From: an uncultured Clostridia bacterium
GTDB lineage: Bacteria > Bacillota > Clostridia > Lachnospirales > Lachnospiraceae
Length of the DNA stretch: 64,000 nt
Reading direction: 5' to 3'
Assembly (NCBI GenBank): GCA_946403295.1
Contig: CAMIZL010000001.1
Coordinates: forward strand, 62,001 to 126,000
Shown here: in pieces, positions 9,018-17,315 of the stretch
How the letters are laid out: the number at the start of each line of letters is the position of its first letter
How positions within the stretch are numbered: position 1 is the first letter of the stretch
The notes under the pieces: model-generated
Told to the model about the DNA's origin: nothing
What the model saw: the letters and a program-made list of their open reading frames with translations, nothing else
The model's database searches: none
Program-made: the position numbers and the translations under genes

Positions 9018-9332
9018 ATGATATCACCGATCGAAATGTATTCAATGATCCCTAAGTCGGACGCAGCGGCGATGCAGCGTCAGGGAGAACTCGCGAAAGA
9101 CAGCAGTCAGCACGTAAACGGTATGCAGCATTTTGACCACGAGACGATGTCGAACAGTCAAAGAACAGTCAGAATGAATGAAACCGACAGCCCCGAGTAC
9201 CGTTATGACGGTACGGAGGGAAACGGTCAGGGTTATGAGCCCTCCGGTCATAAGAAAAAGAAGGAAGAAGAGCAGGAAAAGAAAGATAAGGAAGGATATG
9301 TCCGCTCCGACGGGATAGACATCCGCATCTGA
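9018..9332 (+). CDS. Small hydrophilic protein, unknown
   Basis: A 104-residue protein after a very strong ribosome-binding site (AAAGGGGGG). The N-terminal 30 residues are the only ordered-looking part (ISPIEMYSMIPKSDAAAMQ). The rest is rich in Gln, His, Ser and Asn, then a run of Lys/Glu (KKKKEEEQEKKDKE) and a short C-terminal VRSDGIDIRI. There is no signal peptide, membrane helix or cysteine. I recognise no family. Position between fapA and the SwrB-like gene suggests a motility-linked accessory protein. Confidence 0.65.
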   Translation: MISPIEMYSMIPKSDAAAMQRQGELAKDSSQHVNGMQHFDHETMSNSQRTVRMNETDSPEYRYDGTEGNGQGYEPSGHKKKKEEEQEKKDKEGYVRSDGIDIRI

Positions 9333-9345
9333 AATTGAGGAAAAT

Positions 9346-10293
9346 ATGACAGCATTAGAGATAATTCTTTTAATACTCGGCGTTGCATTTGTCATCATAA
9401 GCTTCTTTATCATCGATAAGAATTCGTCGGACGAAAAAGAAACCGGGTTCTCGATCGAAGATCAGGAAGGTCTTACCAGGATGGGCGAGGATATCAGACA
9501 AAACATCCACGGTGAGGCAGGCAGGATCATTGCCGATGCGCAGGACAAGCTCGAGTCGCTTTCAAATGATAAGATTATTGCGGTAGGGGAGTATTCCGAC
9601 CAGGTGATCGAGAAGATAGAGGCCGATCACAAGGAAGTGGTATTCCTCTATCAAATGTTGTGTGACAAAGAAGAGGAACTGAAAGAAATGACGAATCGCA
9701 TGAGCACGTTAAAGACGGAGTGCGAAAGAGTCATCATGGAAGAAAAAGAAGATTCCGAACGGAAGGAAAGCTTCAGGGAAGAGATCGAAAAGCTCCGCCT
9801 CCAGCTTGAAGAGGAAAAAGAAAGAGCACGGATAGAACTTGAAAACGAAAAGGCCCGCGCAAGGGAAGAACTTGAAAAAGAACTTGATGCGGAACTGAAA
9901 GCGGCAAGGAAGGTTTCAAAACCGCGTGCGGAAAAAGCTGCGGATAAAGCTGCGGAGAAGGAAAAAACGGATACGGCGGATGAAGATATGACCGCTATGT
10001 CAGGGGATGATAAAACCGCAACCGAATCGGCCGCTAAAGCAACCAAAACAATAAAGAGTCCGGCTGCGAAGCCCCCGGTAACAAAGGGCACATCTTCAAA
10101 GAAGCCGGAGACCGTCAGGAAAGGCGGTTGGGAATCGGTAAAAGCCACCGATTCGAGAGACACAAGAATGCTCTCGCGTAATGATGAGATAATAGCATTG
10201 TATAAGCAAAACAAATCCGTCATGGAGATATCAAGGCTCCTTCAGATGGGACAGGGAGAGGTCAAACTGATCATAGACCTGTACTGCAGATAA
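9346..10293 (+). CDS. SwrB-like single-pass membrane protein with C-terminal HTH
   Basis: A 315-residue protein with one N-terminal membrane helix (about 5-24) and a long Glu/Lys/Arg-rich coiled coil (about 60-190). A Lys/Ala/Pro-rich disordered stretch follows, then a C-terminal motif, DEIIALYKQNKSVMEISRLL followed by a GEVKLIIDLY-type end. The layout (TM, coiled coil, terminal helix-turn-helix ending in GEV-L-I-LY) resembles Bacillus SwrB/YlxL, which sits just after sigD and promotes flagellar export-apparatus assembly. The protein is longer than SwrB because of the coiled coil. The match is by architecture and gene order, so a SwrB-like role is inference. Confidence 0.7.
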   Translation: MTALEIILLILGVAFVIISFFIIDKNSSDEKETGFSIEDQEGLTRMGEDIRQNIHGEAGRIIADAQDKLESLSNDKIIAVGEYSDQVIEKIEADHKEVVFLYQMLCDKEEELKEMTNRMSTLKTECERVIMEEKEDSERKESFREEIEKLRLQLEEEKERARIELENEKARAREELEKELDAELKAARKVSKPRAEKAADKAAEKEKTDTADEDMTAMSGDDKTATESAAKATKTIKSPAAKPPVTKGTSSKKPETVRKGGWESVKATDSRDTRMLSRNDEIIALYKQNKSVMEISRLLQMGQGEVKLIIDLYCR

Positions 10294-10338
10294 CGAAACC
10301 GGTATTTTTGTCCTATATCGGTCGCGGAGGAGTGATTT

Positions 10339-11112
10339 ATGAAACTGAAATATTATATGAGAGGAGTCGGGATCGGCATATTGTTCACGGTCTTCGTTTT
10401 TACCGTAATAATCATCCCGAACCTCGAATTCGATGAGATTACACAATTACAGGAAAATGTCAATAAACAGATAAATGAGAGCAAGGTTTCGGCTTTGCTC
10501 GGTAACAGTGACAGGAATTCATCCGTGACGCCGGAACAAAACGACGGGAACGGTGATGAGATCGTGCCGACGTCTGAGCCGACGGCGACACCGACGCCTG
10601 AGCCGACGGCCACACCTGCGGCAACACAGGAACCTGATGCGACAGTGACACAGGAACCTGAAGCGACGGCGACACCTACACCTGAGCCGACGGCGACACC
10701 GACGCCTGAGCCGACGGCGACACCGACGCCTGAGCCTACGGCGACACCTACACCGAAGCCTACGGCGACGCCTACACCGAAGCCTACGGCGACGCCTACA
10801 CCGAAGCCGACGGCCACACCTACACCGAAGCCTACGGCCACTCCGGCTCCGAAGAACGCCGACAGTACAAGTAAAGTCAGTGTTTCCGTAAATTCGGACG
10901 GGTCATTCTCGGTAACGATAAGAGGAGGATGCACATCGGAGCTCTTATGCGATGCGCTTCAAAAGGCCGGGGCAACGGATTCTTCGGCGGAACTTAACAA
11001 ATATATCGTTAAGAACGGCTATGCCTCAAGAATACAGACCGGCACATTTAAGATAAAGAAGGGTGCCGATCATAAAGAGATCGCTTCGGCGGTAACTTCA
11101 AAAAAGAAATAA
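10339..11112 (+). CDS. Membrane-anchored Pro/Thr-repeat protein with MltG-like LysM-type domain
   Basis: A 257-residue protein. An uncleaved N-terminal membrane helix (about 9-27) is followed by a short polar region. A Pro/Thr/Glu/Lys stalk (77-172) is built from repeats of TPEPTATP, then TPKPTATP. The C-terminal domain (about 178-253: VTIRGGCTSELLCDALQKAG, then NGYASRIQTGTFKIKKGADHKEIA) resembles the small domain at the N-terminus of MltG/YceG lytic transglycosylases. The catalytic transglycosylase domain itself is absent. The stalk would hold the domain away from the membrane in the cell wall. Thr/Pro repeats are also typical O-glycosylation targets. ATG 10339 follows GGAGGAG. Confidence 0.75.
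   Translation: MKLKYYMRGVGIGILFTVFVFTVIIIPNLEFDEITQLQENVNKQINESKVSALLGNSDRNSSVTPEQNDGNGDEIVPTSEPTATPTPEPTATPAATQEPDATVTQEPEATATPTPEPTATPTPEPTATPTPEPTATPTPKPTATPTPKPTATPTPKPTATPTPKPTATPAPKNADSTSKVSVSVNSDGSFSVTIRGGCTSELLCDALQKAGATDSSAELNKYIVKNGYASRIQTGTFKIKKGADHKEIASAVTSKKK
10567..10854 (+). repeat. In-gene tandem repeat, 24-bp unit (TPxPTATP)
   Basis: About 288 bp of imperfect 24-bp units encode TPEPTATP or TPKPTATP. The first units are degenerate (AATQEPDATVTQEP), the middle ones carry Glu, and the last four carry Lys, a charge gradient along the stalk. Such tracts change length by slippage. Confidence 0.9.
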
Positions 11113-11153
11113 AAATGTCATATTTTTGTGAAAGAGATGTAACACTATTATTG

Positions 11154-11209
11154 TATAATCGGGTGGTAATGTATCGCCAAACGGGAGGATCCCGGTCCTG
11201 CCTTTGGCG
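11154..11209 (+). promoter_or_regulatory. Probable promoter -10 and leader hairpin of the LRR-protein gene
   Basis: A TATAAT at 11154-11159 follows the end of the previous gene. The nearest -35-like hexamer (TTGTGA, 11126-11131) is 22 bp away, too far for a standard promoter, so the -10 call is tentative. Downstream, arms 11175-11181 and 11203-11209 (CGCCAAA/TTTGGCG) form a perfect 7-bp stem enclosing a second 5-bp stem (11182-11186 with 11190-11194). The fold ends about 20 bases before the AGGAGG site. There is no T-tract, so it is not a terminator. Confidence 0.45.
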
Positions 11210-11242
11210 GAACATATAGAAAAACGATCAGGAGGAAATTAC

Positions 11243-13162
11243 ATGAGAAGATCTATCAGAAAAGCAGATGCTTTCCTCACATTTCTCGCAATGGCATTGG
11301 AACTTTTTGTAGTGCCCGATGTCACACCTGTAAGAGCAGCGGAGGCTCAGACAGAATTTGTTTATGATGAGTATTACGGGTCTATAAGTGATGTCATTAA
11401 CCCCACGGAGACACTCACAATCCCCTCTGAAGAATCGGATACCGTAAGTATGGGTCTTTATGAAAAGGGCGTAAAGATCATCAATGTTGAAAAAGGTATT
11501 AAGAGAGTAAGCATTTGGGGCGCGGAAGATCTTGAACAGATCAATCTTCCCGACACCGTTGATTATATTTATATCAGCGATGCTGCAAAGCTTAAGGATC
11601 TTACGATCCCCAAGAGTGTTTCGGAAGTCAATCTCTATGCTTTCGGAGGAGAAACGCTTGACATTCCCACAAATGTATCCGTGCTCACACTTGATTATTG
11701 CGATAATCTTAAGACCATAAAGCTCAGACCCGGTCTTACCGATTTCACGATGTGGGGATGTCCCAACGCAATAGTTACGATCCCTTCGACCGTAAGCTAT
11801 ATCTATTGCGACAACTATAAAGGGGTCTCGATAAGCCCCGACAATCCCAAATTCTCCATGTATCAGGGAAGCGTATATATGTATGACGGTCTTTGGATCG
11901 CTTCTTCCGATATGAAGGAGATCAATGTTAAACCCGGAACCAAGGTGATCCGCAGCCAGGCTCTTTGCACCGCGTATGCGGCAACAAGCATCAACATCCC
12001 CGATTCCGTGGAATTGCTTGAAGAGGCTGCTTTGGCCGGAGCCACAAGGATCAAAAAAGTAAAACTTCCCAAGGGCCTTTTGTGCATCTATTCATATGCG
12101 TTTGAAGGATTAGGCGCAGATGCGCTTGAGATCCCTTCTTCCGTAAATTATGTTGCCGATAACGCATTTGGCGGATATAACGGCGTTATCAGTCTTGAGA
12201 ACGGTTATAATTCCGAACTTGTCGTATCGAAGGGTTCCGTGTACAGATCCGATTACAGCAGTCTGTTATACTATCCCAAGACAAGAACGGCTCTCAATCT
12301 TGAATTCGGCTGTGTTACGATCGCATATTCGGCTATCAACGGCTGTGCCTTCACTTCACTTGATCTGCCCGATGGCATGGCGGAGTTTTGGTGTGATCTT
12401 TCACAATGTAAAAAGCTTAAGACCATCAATTTCCCTTCGAGCATGACATATATCAGTGAATACAGTCTTGCATATGCGACGCCCGCATCGCTTGCAAAAT
12501 ATACGGTCGACAAGACAAATGTATGCTATTCATCACAGGACGGTTGCCTTTATTCAAAAGACAAGGACTTCCTTTACAGCGTTCCCAAGGCAAAGAAAGA
12601 AGTCAAGGTTGCAAGAGGATGTGTAACTATCGGTTATTATGCATTCGGGAACAGAGATTATTATGATCCCGAAGCGGATTACTGGTATGATAACAGAGTG
12701 GACATCGAATTGCCCGGTACCGTTACGGATATCGGTGACGGTTATTACTATTTCGATACGGCCAAAGTTGATTGCGGAACCCGTGCGGCAAGATTGATCA
12801 CAGAGTACAATGACCTCGGCTGGCATGTGATCTCGTATGAATTTGCCGATTCGAGCAAGGATATCCTCAGAAAGATCGTAGTATCCGACGATATCCAGCT
12901 CAAGAAGACCGATAAGAATGAAAATGTAACATATACCGTTCCTACCGGACTCGTCAGTGTACCGGCATTTACACCCCTTCACGAGGGAAAGAATATTTAT
13001 GTAAAGGTTTCCTTCACTTCTACAAAAAAGTCAGTATGTAAGGTAAATAAAAAGACAGGTCTTCTTACACCCGTAAAGAAGGGTACCGCAACGATCAAAG
13101 TCAAATGCGAATTGACGGACGGAACCTCGAAAACGTACAAAGTAAAAGTAAATGTAAAATAA
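11243..13162 (+). CDS. Secreted leucine-rich-repeat (BspA/LRR_5-type) surface protein, copy A
   Basis: A 639-residue exported protein. The N-terminus has Arg/Lys followed by a hydrophobic segment and a signal-peptidase site near VRA-AEA (residues about 30-33). The body is a series of BspA-type leucine-rich repeats (patterns such as INIPDSVELLEEAALAG, then KVKLPKGLLCIYSYAFEGL). The last 100 residues form a bacterial Ig-like (BIG2-type) domain ending in KYKVKVNVK-like strands. No LPXTG or other anchor is visible. Members of this family act in adhesion or cell-surface binding. ATG 11243 follows AGGAGG; an in-frame upstream start at 11204 overlaps the leader hairpin and was rejected. Copy B at 15120 has the same length. 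Confidence 0.85.
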   Translation: MRRSIRKADAFLTFLAMALELFVVPDVTPVRAAEAQTEFVYDEYYGSISDVINPTETLTIPSEESDTVSMGLYEKGVKIINVEKGIKRVSIWGAEDLEQINLPDTVDYIYISDAAKLKDLTIPKSVSEVNLYAFGGETLDIPTNVSVLTLDYCDNLKTIKLRPGLTDFTMWGCPNAIVTIPSTVSYIYCDNYKGVSISPDNPKFSMYQGSVYMYDGLWIASSDMKEINVKPGTKVIRSQALCTAYAATSINIPDSVELLEEAALAGATRIKKVKLPKGLLCIYSYAFEGLGADALEIPSSVNYVADNAFGGYNGVISLENGYNSELVVSKGSVYRSDYSSLLYYPKTRTALNLEFGCVTIAYSAINGCAFTSLDLPDGMAEFWCDLSQCKKLKTINFPSSMTYISEYSLAYATPASLAKYTVDKTNVCYSSQDGCLYSKDKDFLYSVPKAKKEVKVARGCVTIGYYAFGNRDYYDPEADYWYDNRVDIELPGTVTDIGDGYYYFDTAKVDCGTRAARLITEYNDLGWHVISYEFADSSKDILRKIVVSDDIQLKKTDKNENVTYTVPTGLVSVPAFTPLHEGKNIYVKVSFTSTKKSVCKVNKKTGLLTPVKKGTATIKVKCELTDGTSKTYKVKVNVK

Positions 13163-13174
13163 CGGAGATAAAAG

Positions 13175-15073
13175 ATGAAACATCAGACGATCAGAAAATC
13201 TCTTAAGACGGCAGATAAAGGAACTGCAAGATATGAAAAGATTTTTGTCGCGCTGTCCATGGTTTTCTTCACTGTGTTTCCCTTTATAGCCAGGATCATT
13301 GTTTTAAAAGTCACATCCGACGAGCAGGCATATTTTGTTACTCAAAACGGATATATCAGTGATATTGCATTATTTTCAAAAGAGATCGCGATTGCCGCAT
13401 TTGCGGCAATTGCGGTGCTCTTTTTTGTTGGGGAGAGGGTGTTTGTCGATTCTCCCGAACCTTTTGACAGGGATGCATTCGCAAAGCTTAAAGTACCGCT
13501 CGTGCTCATAGGCGTTATGACCTTGTTCGCAACGCTTTCGTTTTTGTTCTCTTCTGACACGGAGGTGGCGTTCCGCGGTATCTTTACGGAGTTTGAAGGG
13601 TATCTTGCGATGCTCTCGTACATCCTCATATTCATTTTCGGGCTCTATTATATGAGAAAAGAGGATTGTACGGAATTCTTCAGACATTTTATCGTCGTTG
13701 TTTCGCTGATCACCGGTATCCTCTGTTCGATAGAGCTTTTTGTGAGACCGATCCTTGAGTTCGGACTTGTTCAGTATCTTATTTCTTCGGAGAAATACAG
13801 AGCCCTTGCCGAAAGCATAGAGAGTAAATATTTCACAGGTCAGTCGGCGCTTATGTTCAATAACCCCGGCTTCCTCGGCGGGTTTGCGGCACTTATACTT
13901 CCGATAGATATCGCACTTGCCCTGTCGGCAAAAAAAGCATGGATAAGAACGGTCAGGATCATTGCCTCGGCGCTTATGTGTGTCGCACTTTACGGGTCGG
14001 CTTCGAAAGCATCTTGGATCGCCGTGCTCATGACCGTTATCCCGATGATCGTATTTTTGATGATCCGCAATAAGGAGAAAAAAGGGATCATCGTGACGCT
14101 TGTTACGGTTTGTTCGTGTATTGCCGTATTTGTCCTCACTTCGGCACTTGTCGGAATCAAAAACGAAGATGTGAAGACATATTCGAGCGGCCCCGCAGCA
14201 AGCTCCGACAGGCTCTTTAAGCTCGACAGCGCGACTCTTAAGGACGGCGTGCTCGAATTTGGATCGGGTGACAAAACTCTTGTCTGCAGTATGGACATGA
14301 GAAAGTTCTTTGAACATATGGAAGGCCCGTATAGCGACGTGAGCTTCGTCGACTGCATCATCGTTTCGGACGGAGAGAAGGTTATTGAGGGAAGGAAAGA
14401 TTCCATAATTGAAAACGATCGCCTCGGATTGTTCCTCGTCGGGATCACTCCCGATGACGAACGGTTTGACATGATAACTATCGCAACCGAAGGACAGATG
14501 ACATATTTTGATTTCGGATATGACGGAGCCGCACAGTTCGCGATGACAAACTCAGGTTTTAAAAGCTTCGCGCAGAACGATATCCTCGAAGACTATATTA
14601 CCCAGCCCGCGGTAACGGGACTGGAGAGTATATACGGTTTCGCTACGGGGCGAGGATATATCTGGGTTCAATCCCTTCCTGTAATGGCAGGCTCACTGCT
14701 CATCGGCAAGGGCTGCGGCAATTTCCCGTTCTTCTTCAGACAGAACGAGATCGTCGGACTCTTAAATACTCACGGTTCGATGAAATATGTAATTGACAGA
14801 CCTCACAACTGGTATATACAGTGCTTTGTTTCAAACGGCCTTATATTCCTTTTGTGCATGCTCGCCCTGTTCGTTTTCGTCGTTTTCAAAGGCATAAAGA
14901 AAGCGATCGGAAATGAGCTCGGGATATTTGAAACGGGTCTGCTGGCCGGGGTTGTTTCGTTTATGATCGCAGGCATCATAAATGACAGCTGCATAACGGT
15001 GAACCCGGTCTTTTGGCTGGTATTTGGGGTGGCAGCAAGAAAAATGATCATCGGGGACAAACAAAGCGTGTAA
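13175..15073 (+). CDS. O-antigen ligase/Wzy-type polytopic membrane protein
   Basis: A 632-residue membrane protein with about a dozen hydrophobic segments and a large extracytoplasmic loop of about 130 residues in the middle (about 335-470). Family features of the O-antigen ligase/polymerase (Wzy_C) group are visible: YGSASKASW in a membrane-flanking region, then GRGYIWVQSLPVM, GKGCGNFPF and RPHNWYIQCF, which holds the conserved His-Asn. Members join or polymerise lipid-linked glycans outside the membrane; some transfer glycans to proteins. A Gram-positive host rules out lipopolysaccharide, so the acceptor is unknown. It lies 12 bp after copy A and 46 bp before copy B of the LRR proteins, which suggests one transcript. 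Confidence 0.8.
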   Translation: MKHQTIRKSLKTADKGTARYEKIFVALSMVFFTVFPFIARIIVLKVTSDEQAYFVTQNGYISDIALFSKEIAIAAFAAIAVLFFVGERVFVDSPEPFDRDAFAKLKVPLVLIGVMTLFATLSFLFSSDTEVAFRGIFTEFEGYLAMLSYILIFIFGLYYMRKEDCTEFFRHFIVVVSLITGILCSIELFVRPILEFGLVQYLISSEKYRALAESIESKYFTGQSALMFNNPGFLGGFAALILPIDIALALSAKKAWIRTVRIIASALMCVALYGSASKASWIAVLMTVIPMIVFLMIRNKEKKGIIVTLVTVCSCIAVFVLTSALVGIKNEDVKTYSSGPAASSDRLFKLDSATLKDGVLEFGSGDKTLVCSMDMRKFFEHMEGPYSDVSFVDCIIVSDGEKVIEGRKDSIIENDRLGLFLVGITPDDERFDMITIATEGQMTYFDFGYDGAAQFAMTNSGFKSFAQNDILEDYITQPAVTGLESIYGFATGRGYIWVQSLPVMAGSLLIGKGCGNFPFFFRQNEIVGLLNTHGSMKYVIDRPHNWYIQCFVSNGLIFLLCMLALFVFVVFKGIKKAIGNELGIFETGLLAGVVSFMIAGIINDSCITVNPVFWLVFGVAARKMIIGDKQSV

Positions 15074-15119
15074 TGATCCGGGTTAGGGAAGATTATTAGA
15101 TGATATCGGAGGATATTTG

Positions 15120-17039
15120 ATGAAAAGATCATTTAAAAAAGCGGTTGCATTCCTTGTTTTCCTTGCAATTGCCGCACAAACATTCACATTTTCCGATTCG
15201 GTCCCGGCAAAAGCATTCGTTGATGGGGGAATACGGTTTGTCGAATCGGAGGATTATCTTACGGGCATTCAAAATGCCACGGGCAGCGTGACTGTTCCCG
15301 CAAAGTCACATCTGAGGCATGTATCGTTTTATGACAATCTCACGGGTATCGGTTCGCTCACGATAGAAGACGGTTATGAATCGTTATATATTTATAACGC
15401 TGACGACCTTGAAGAGCTGATACTTCCCGGAAGTATCAAGCGGGTGACATTGATGCTCGTGCCCGATCTTAAAAAACTCGTTATAAAGAAAGGTACCGAA
15501 GAAGTAAATCTCATTGCATGCGGAAGTTTGAAAACCGTTGACATACCTTCGTCGGTTACGGCGCTTATGGTAGAATCGTGCGAAAAGCTCGAAAGCGCCA
15601 AGCTTCGTTCGGGTCTTTTGACGTATTCGCAGGCATTTTGCCCCAACCTCTCCGTTAAAATTCCCGATACGGTGGAAGAGTTACACAGCGACGACTTCTC
15701 TAAGATCACGATAAACAAGAAAAACAAACTGTTCAGTGTTTATGATGCGGGTCTTTACAGGGAGAAAACGCTGATACAGGCACCCAACAAAGAAGTTGTC
15801 AACATAAAGAAGGGAACAAAGACCATAGGCGCATTTGCACTCTGCGGATGTTATGCCGTAACGACCGTCAACATCCCCGAAAGCGTTACAAAACTTGAGA
15901 TGTATTCCCTTATGAGCCTTATAAACGTTAAGGATCTCAAGCTTCCTTCGAAGCTTACTGATATTGAAGCGTATGCGTTTGAAGGACTTGCGGACGAGGA
16001 TCTTGTTATTCCCGCTTCGGTCAAGAACGTTGCAGATAACGCATTCGGCGGATATAAGCACGAAATAAGTCTTGCGGACGGGAATCAGGCGGCGCTCGCA
16101 CAGGAAAACGGCGCGATCTACACAAAGGACTTCAAAAAGCTTTTGTATTATCCGAAGGACAGAAGCGAAATATCCGTAAACAGGAAATGTACCTTTATCG
16201 CGACGGACGTATTTAACGGCTGCCCGATCACCGAACTCGTTATCCCTGAGGGTGTTACGGGGATGTCGCTTTCACTCGAAAAATGCACATCGCTCCGATC
16301 GATAAAGCTTTCGTCGACCGTTTCGGATATCGATCTGTGGTTCTTAAAATATAGTACGCCCGATTCATTCGCGAACATCGAAGCGGACAGCAGGAACAAA
16401 ACATATTCGTCATACGACGGATGCCTCTACGACAAGTCGAAAACAACGCTTTTATGCATACCCGTCGGGAAGAAAGAGACAAAGATCCCGCAGGGTTGCC
16501 TGAGGATCGATCCTTATGCGCTCGGAAGAGAATTTGTTACGGATGAAGAAACAGGCTGGCAGGTCGACAGAGACCTTACCGTCGAATTCCCGGCATCGAT
16601 AGAGGAAGCGGACATACAGTCCTTCGGTGCCGTAAAGCTTTCGAAGGTTAAGATCGGTTCGACGGTGGCTGATTATATCAGCGAATATAACGATAACAAT
16701 TATTTTCGTCTTGGTTACGAATTCACCGATTCCCCGAAGAAGATACTCGGAAATATTTCGGTAAACAAAGATGTTCAGGTTAAGAAAGGCGGGACTGCAT
16801 CCGTTTCATATTCCGTGCCGGCCGGACTTAATGTCGTTAAGAAGTTTTTGAGTGAGCATGAAGGGAAAAACATATACGTTAAGGCAACATTTACATCCGC
16901 CGACAAGAGTATAGCCGATGTAAACAAAAAGACCGGAAAGATCAAAGGCGTCGGCAAGGGAACGACAGTTGTGAAAGCAAAATTCGAACTGCCCGACGGA
17001 ACGAAAAAGACAATTAAGATAAACGTTACCGTGAAATGA
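15120..17039 (+). CDS. Secreted leucine-rich-repeat surface protein, copy B
   Basis: A 639-residue exported paralogue of the protein at 11243, aligning along its whole length. Shared blocks include AYAFEGL, the VADNAFGGY stretch, LLYYPK, and a C-terminal HEGKNIYVK followed by a BIG2-type domain (VNKKTGKIKGVGKGT). A signal peptide ends near PAKA-FVDG (residues about 30-34). ATG 15120 follows GGAGGAT; the in-frame TTG one codon upstream was rejected. No wall anchor is seen. Repeat number and domain order are the same as in copy A, but sequence identity appears only moderate, so the duplication is old. Confidence 0.85.
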   Translation: MKRSFKKAVAFLVFLAIAAQTFTFSDSVPAKAFVDGGIRFVESEDYLTGIQNATGSVTVPAKSHLRHVSFYDNLTGIGSLTIEDGYESLYIYNADDLEELILPGSIKRVTLMLVPDLKKLVIKKGTEEVNLIACGSLKTVDIPSSVTALMVESCEKLESAKLRSGLLTYSQAFCPNLSVKIPDTVEELHSDDFSKITINKKNKLFSVYDAGLYREKTLIQAPNKEVVNIKKGTKTIGAFALCGCYAVTTVNIPESVTKLEMYSLMSLINVKDLKLPSKLTDIEAYAFEGLADEDLVIPASVKNVADNAFGGYKHEISLADGNQAALAQENGAIYTKDFKKLLYYPKDRSEISVNRKCTFIATDVFNGCPITELVIPEGVTGMSLSLEKCTSLRSIKLSSTVSDIDLWFLKYSTPDSFANIEADSRNKTYSSYDGCLYDKSKTTLLCIPVGKKETKIPQGCLRIDPYALGREFVTDEETGWQVDRDLTVEFPASIEEADIQSFGAVKLSKVKIGSTVADYISEYNDNNYFRLGYEFTDSPKKILGNISVNKDVQVKKGGTASVSYSVPAGLNVVKKFLSEHEGKNIYVKATFTSADKSIADVNKKTGKIKGVGKGTTVVKAKFELPDGTKKTIKINVTVK

Positions 17040-17074
17040 ACGGGCCGGGAGGAAAAATCCGGTCGTGCGATAAC

Positions 17075-17140
17075 GCATATGTGATCAAACGAGAAAGCAT
17101 ATGCAATTAAACGGGAACGCATATGTAATTAATGTAATTA
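17075..17140. repeat. Three 22-bp direct repeats upstream of the rpsB promoter
   Basis: Units begin at 17075, 17097 and 17119, each with GCATATG followed by an AT-rich half (consensus about GCATATGNAATNAAACGNGAA). The period is exactly 22 bp, two helical turns, so the units would present the same DNA face. The array ends 13 bp before the -35 box. It could be an operator array or an upstream (UP) element. Confidence 0.7.
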
Positions 17141-17153
17141 ATTAAGAAATTGC

Positions 17154-17182
17154 TTGCATATAACCGTGCTCTGTGCTATATT
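17154..17182 (+). promoter_or_regulatory. Sigma-A promoter of rpsB-tsf
   Basis: TTGCAT (17154-17159), a 17-bp spacer and TATATT (17177-17182), matching 5 of 6 bases in each box. The predicted start is near 17189, giving a leader of about 125 nt before rpsB. Confidence 0.85.
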
Positions 17183-17223
17183 ATCTAAGGCTGTGCGCAG
17201 TGCACGGTACTTTTAACCATTCA

Positions 17224-17287
17224 CGTATCGTCAGGAACGACCCGGTGCGGGATATCTGTCCCGTCAGTCCGACCGAAAACCGATACG
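17224..17287 (+). promoter_or_regulatory. Structured 5' leader of rpsB
   Basis: A perfect 7-bp helix pairs 17224-17230 (CGTATCG) with 17281-17287 (CGATACG). Inside it, 17248-17252 pairs with 17259-17263 (CGGGA/TCCCG) around a six-base loop. The fold ends about 15 bases before the GGAGGAAC ribosome-binding site of rpsB. A long structured leader before a ribosomal protein gene suggests autoregulation, but I do not recognise a known leader family. Confidence 0.55.
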
Positions 17288-17315
17288 GAAGACCAACCAA
17301 ACGGAGGAACAAAAA

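Noticed and set aside
10353..10934. Long minus-strand ORF (193 aa, Gly/Val-rich)
   Set aside because: It is the antisense reading of the Pro/Thr repeat gene; the repeats produce a repeated Gly-Val pattern without stops. No start signal.
11154..11242. c-di-GMP or other known riboswitch before the LRR gene
   Set aside because: Conserved GEMM core bases are not present; only a simple nested hairpin is visible.
13376..14317. Minus-strand ORF of 313 aa inside the ligase gene
   Set aside because: A charged, low-quality translation opposite a hydrophobic gene, as expected for antisense of membrane-protein codons.
17041..17065. Terminator after LRR copy B
   Set aside because: A six-bp GC stem exists (17043-17048 with 17059-17064, one G-U), but no T-run follows it.
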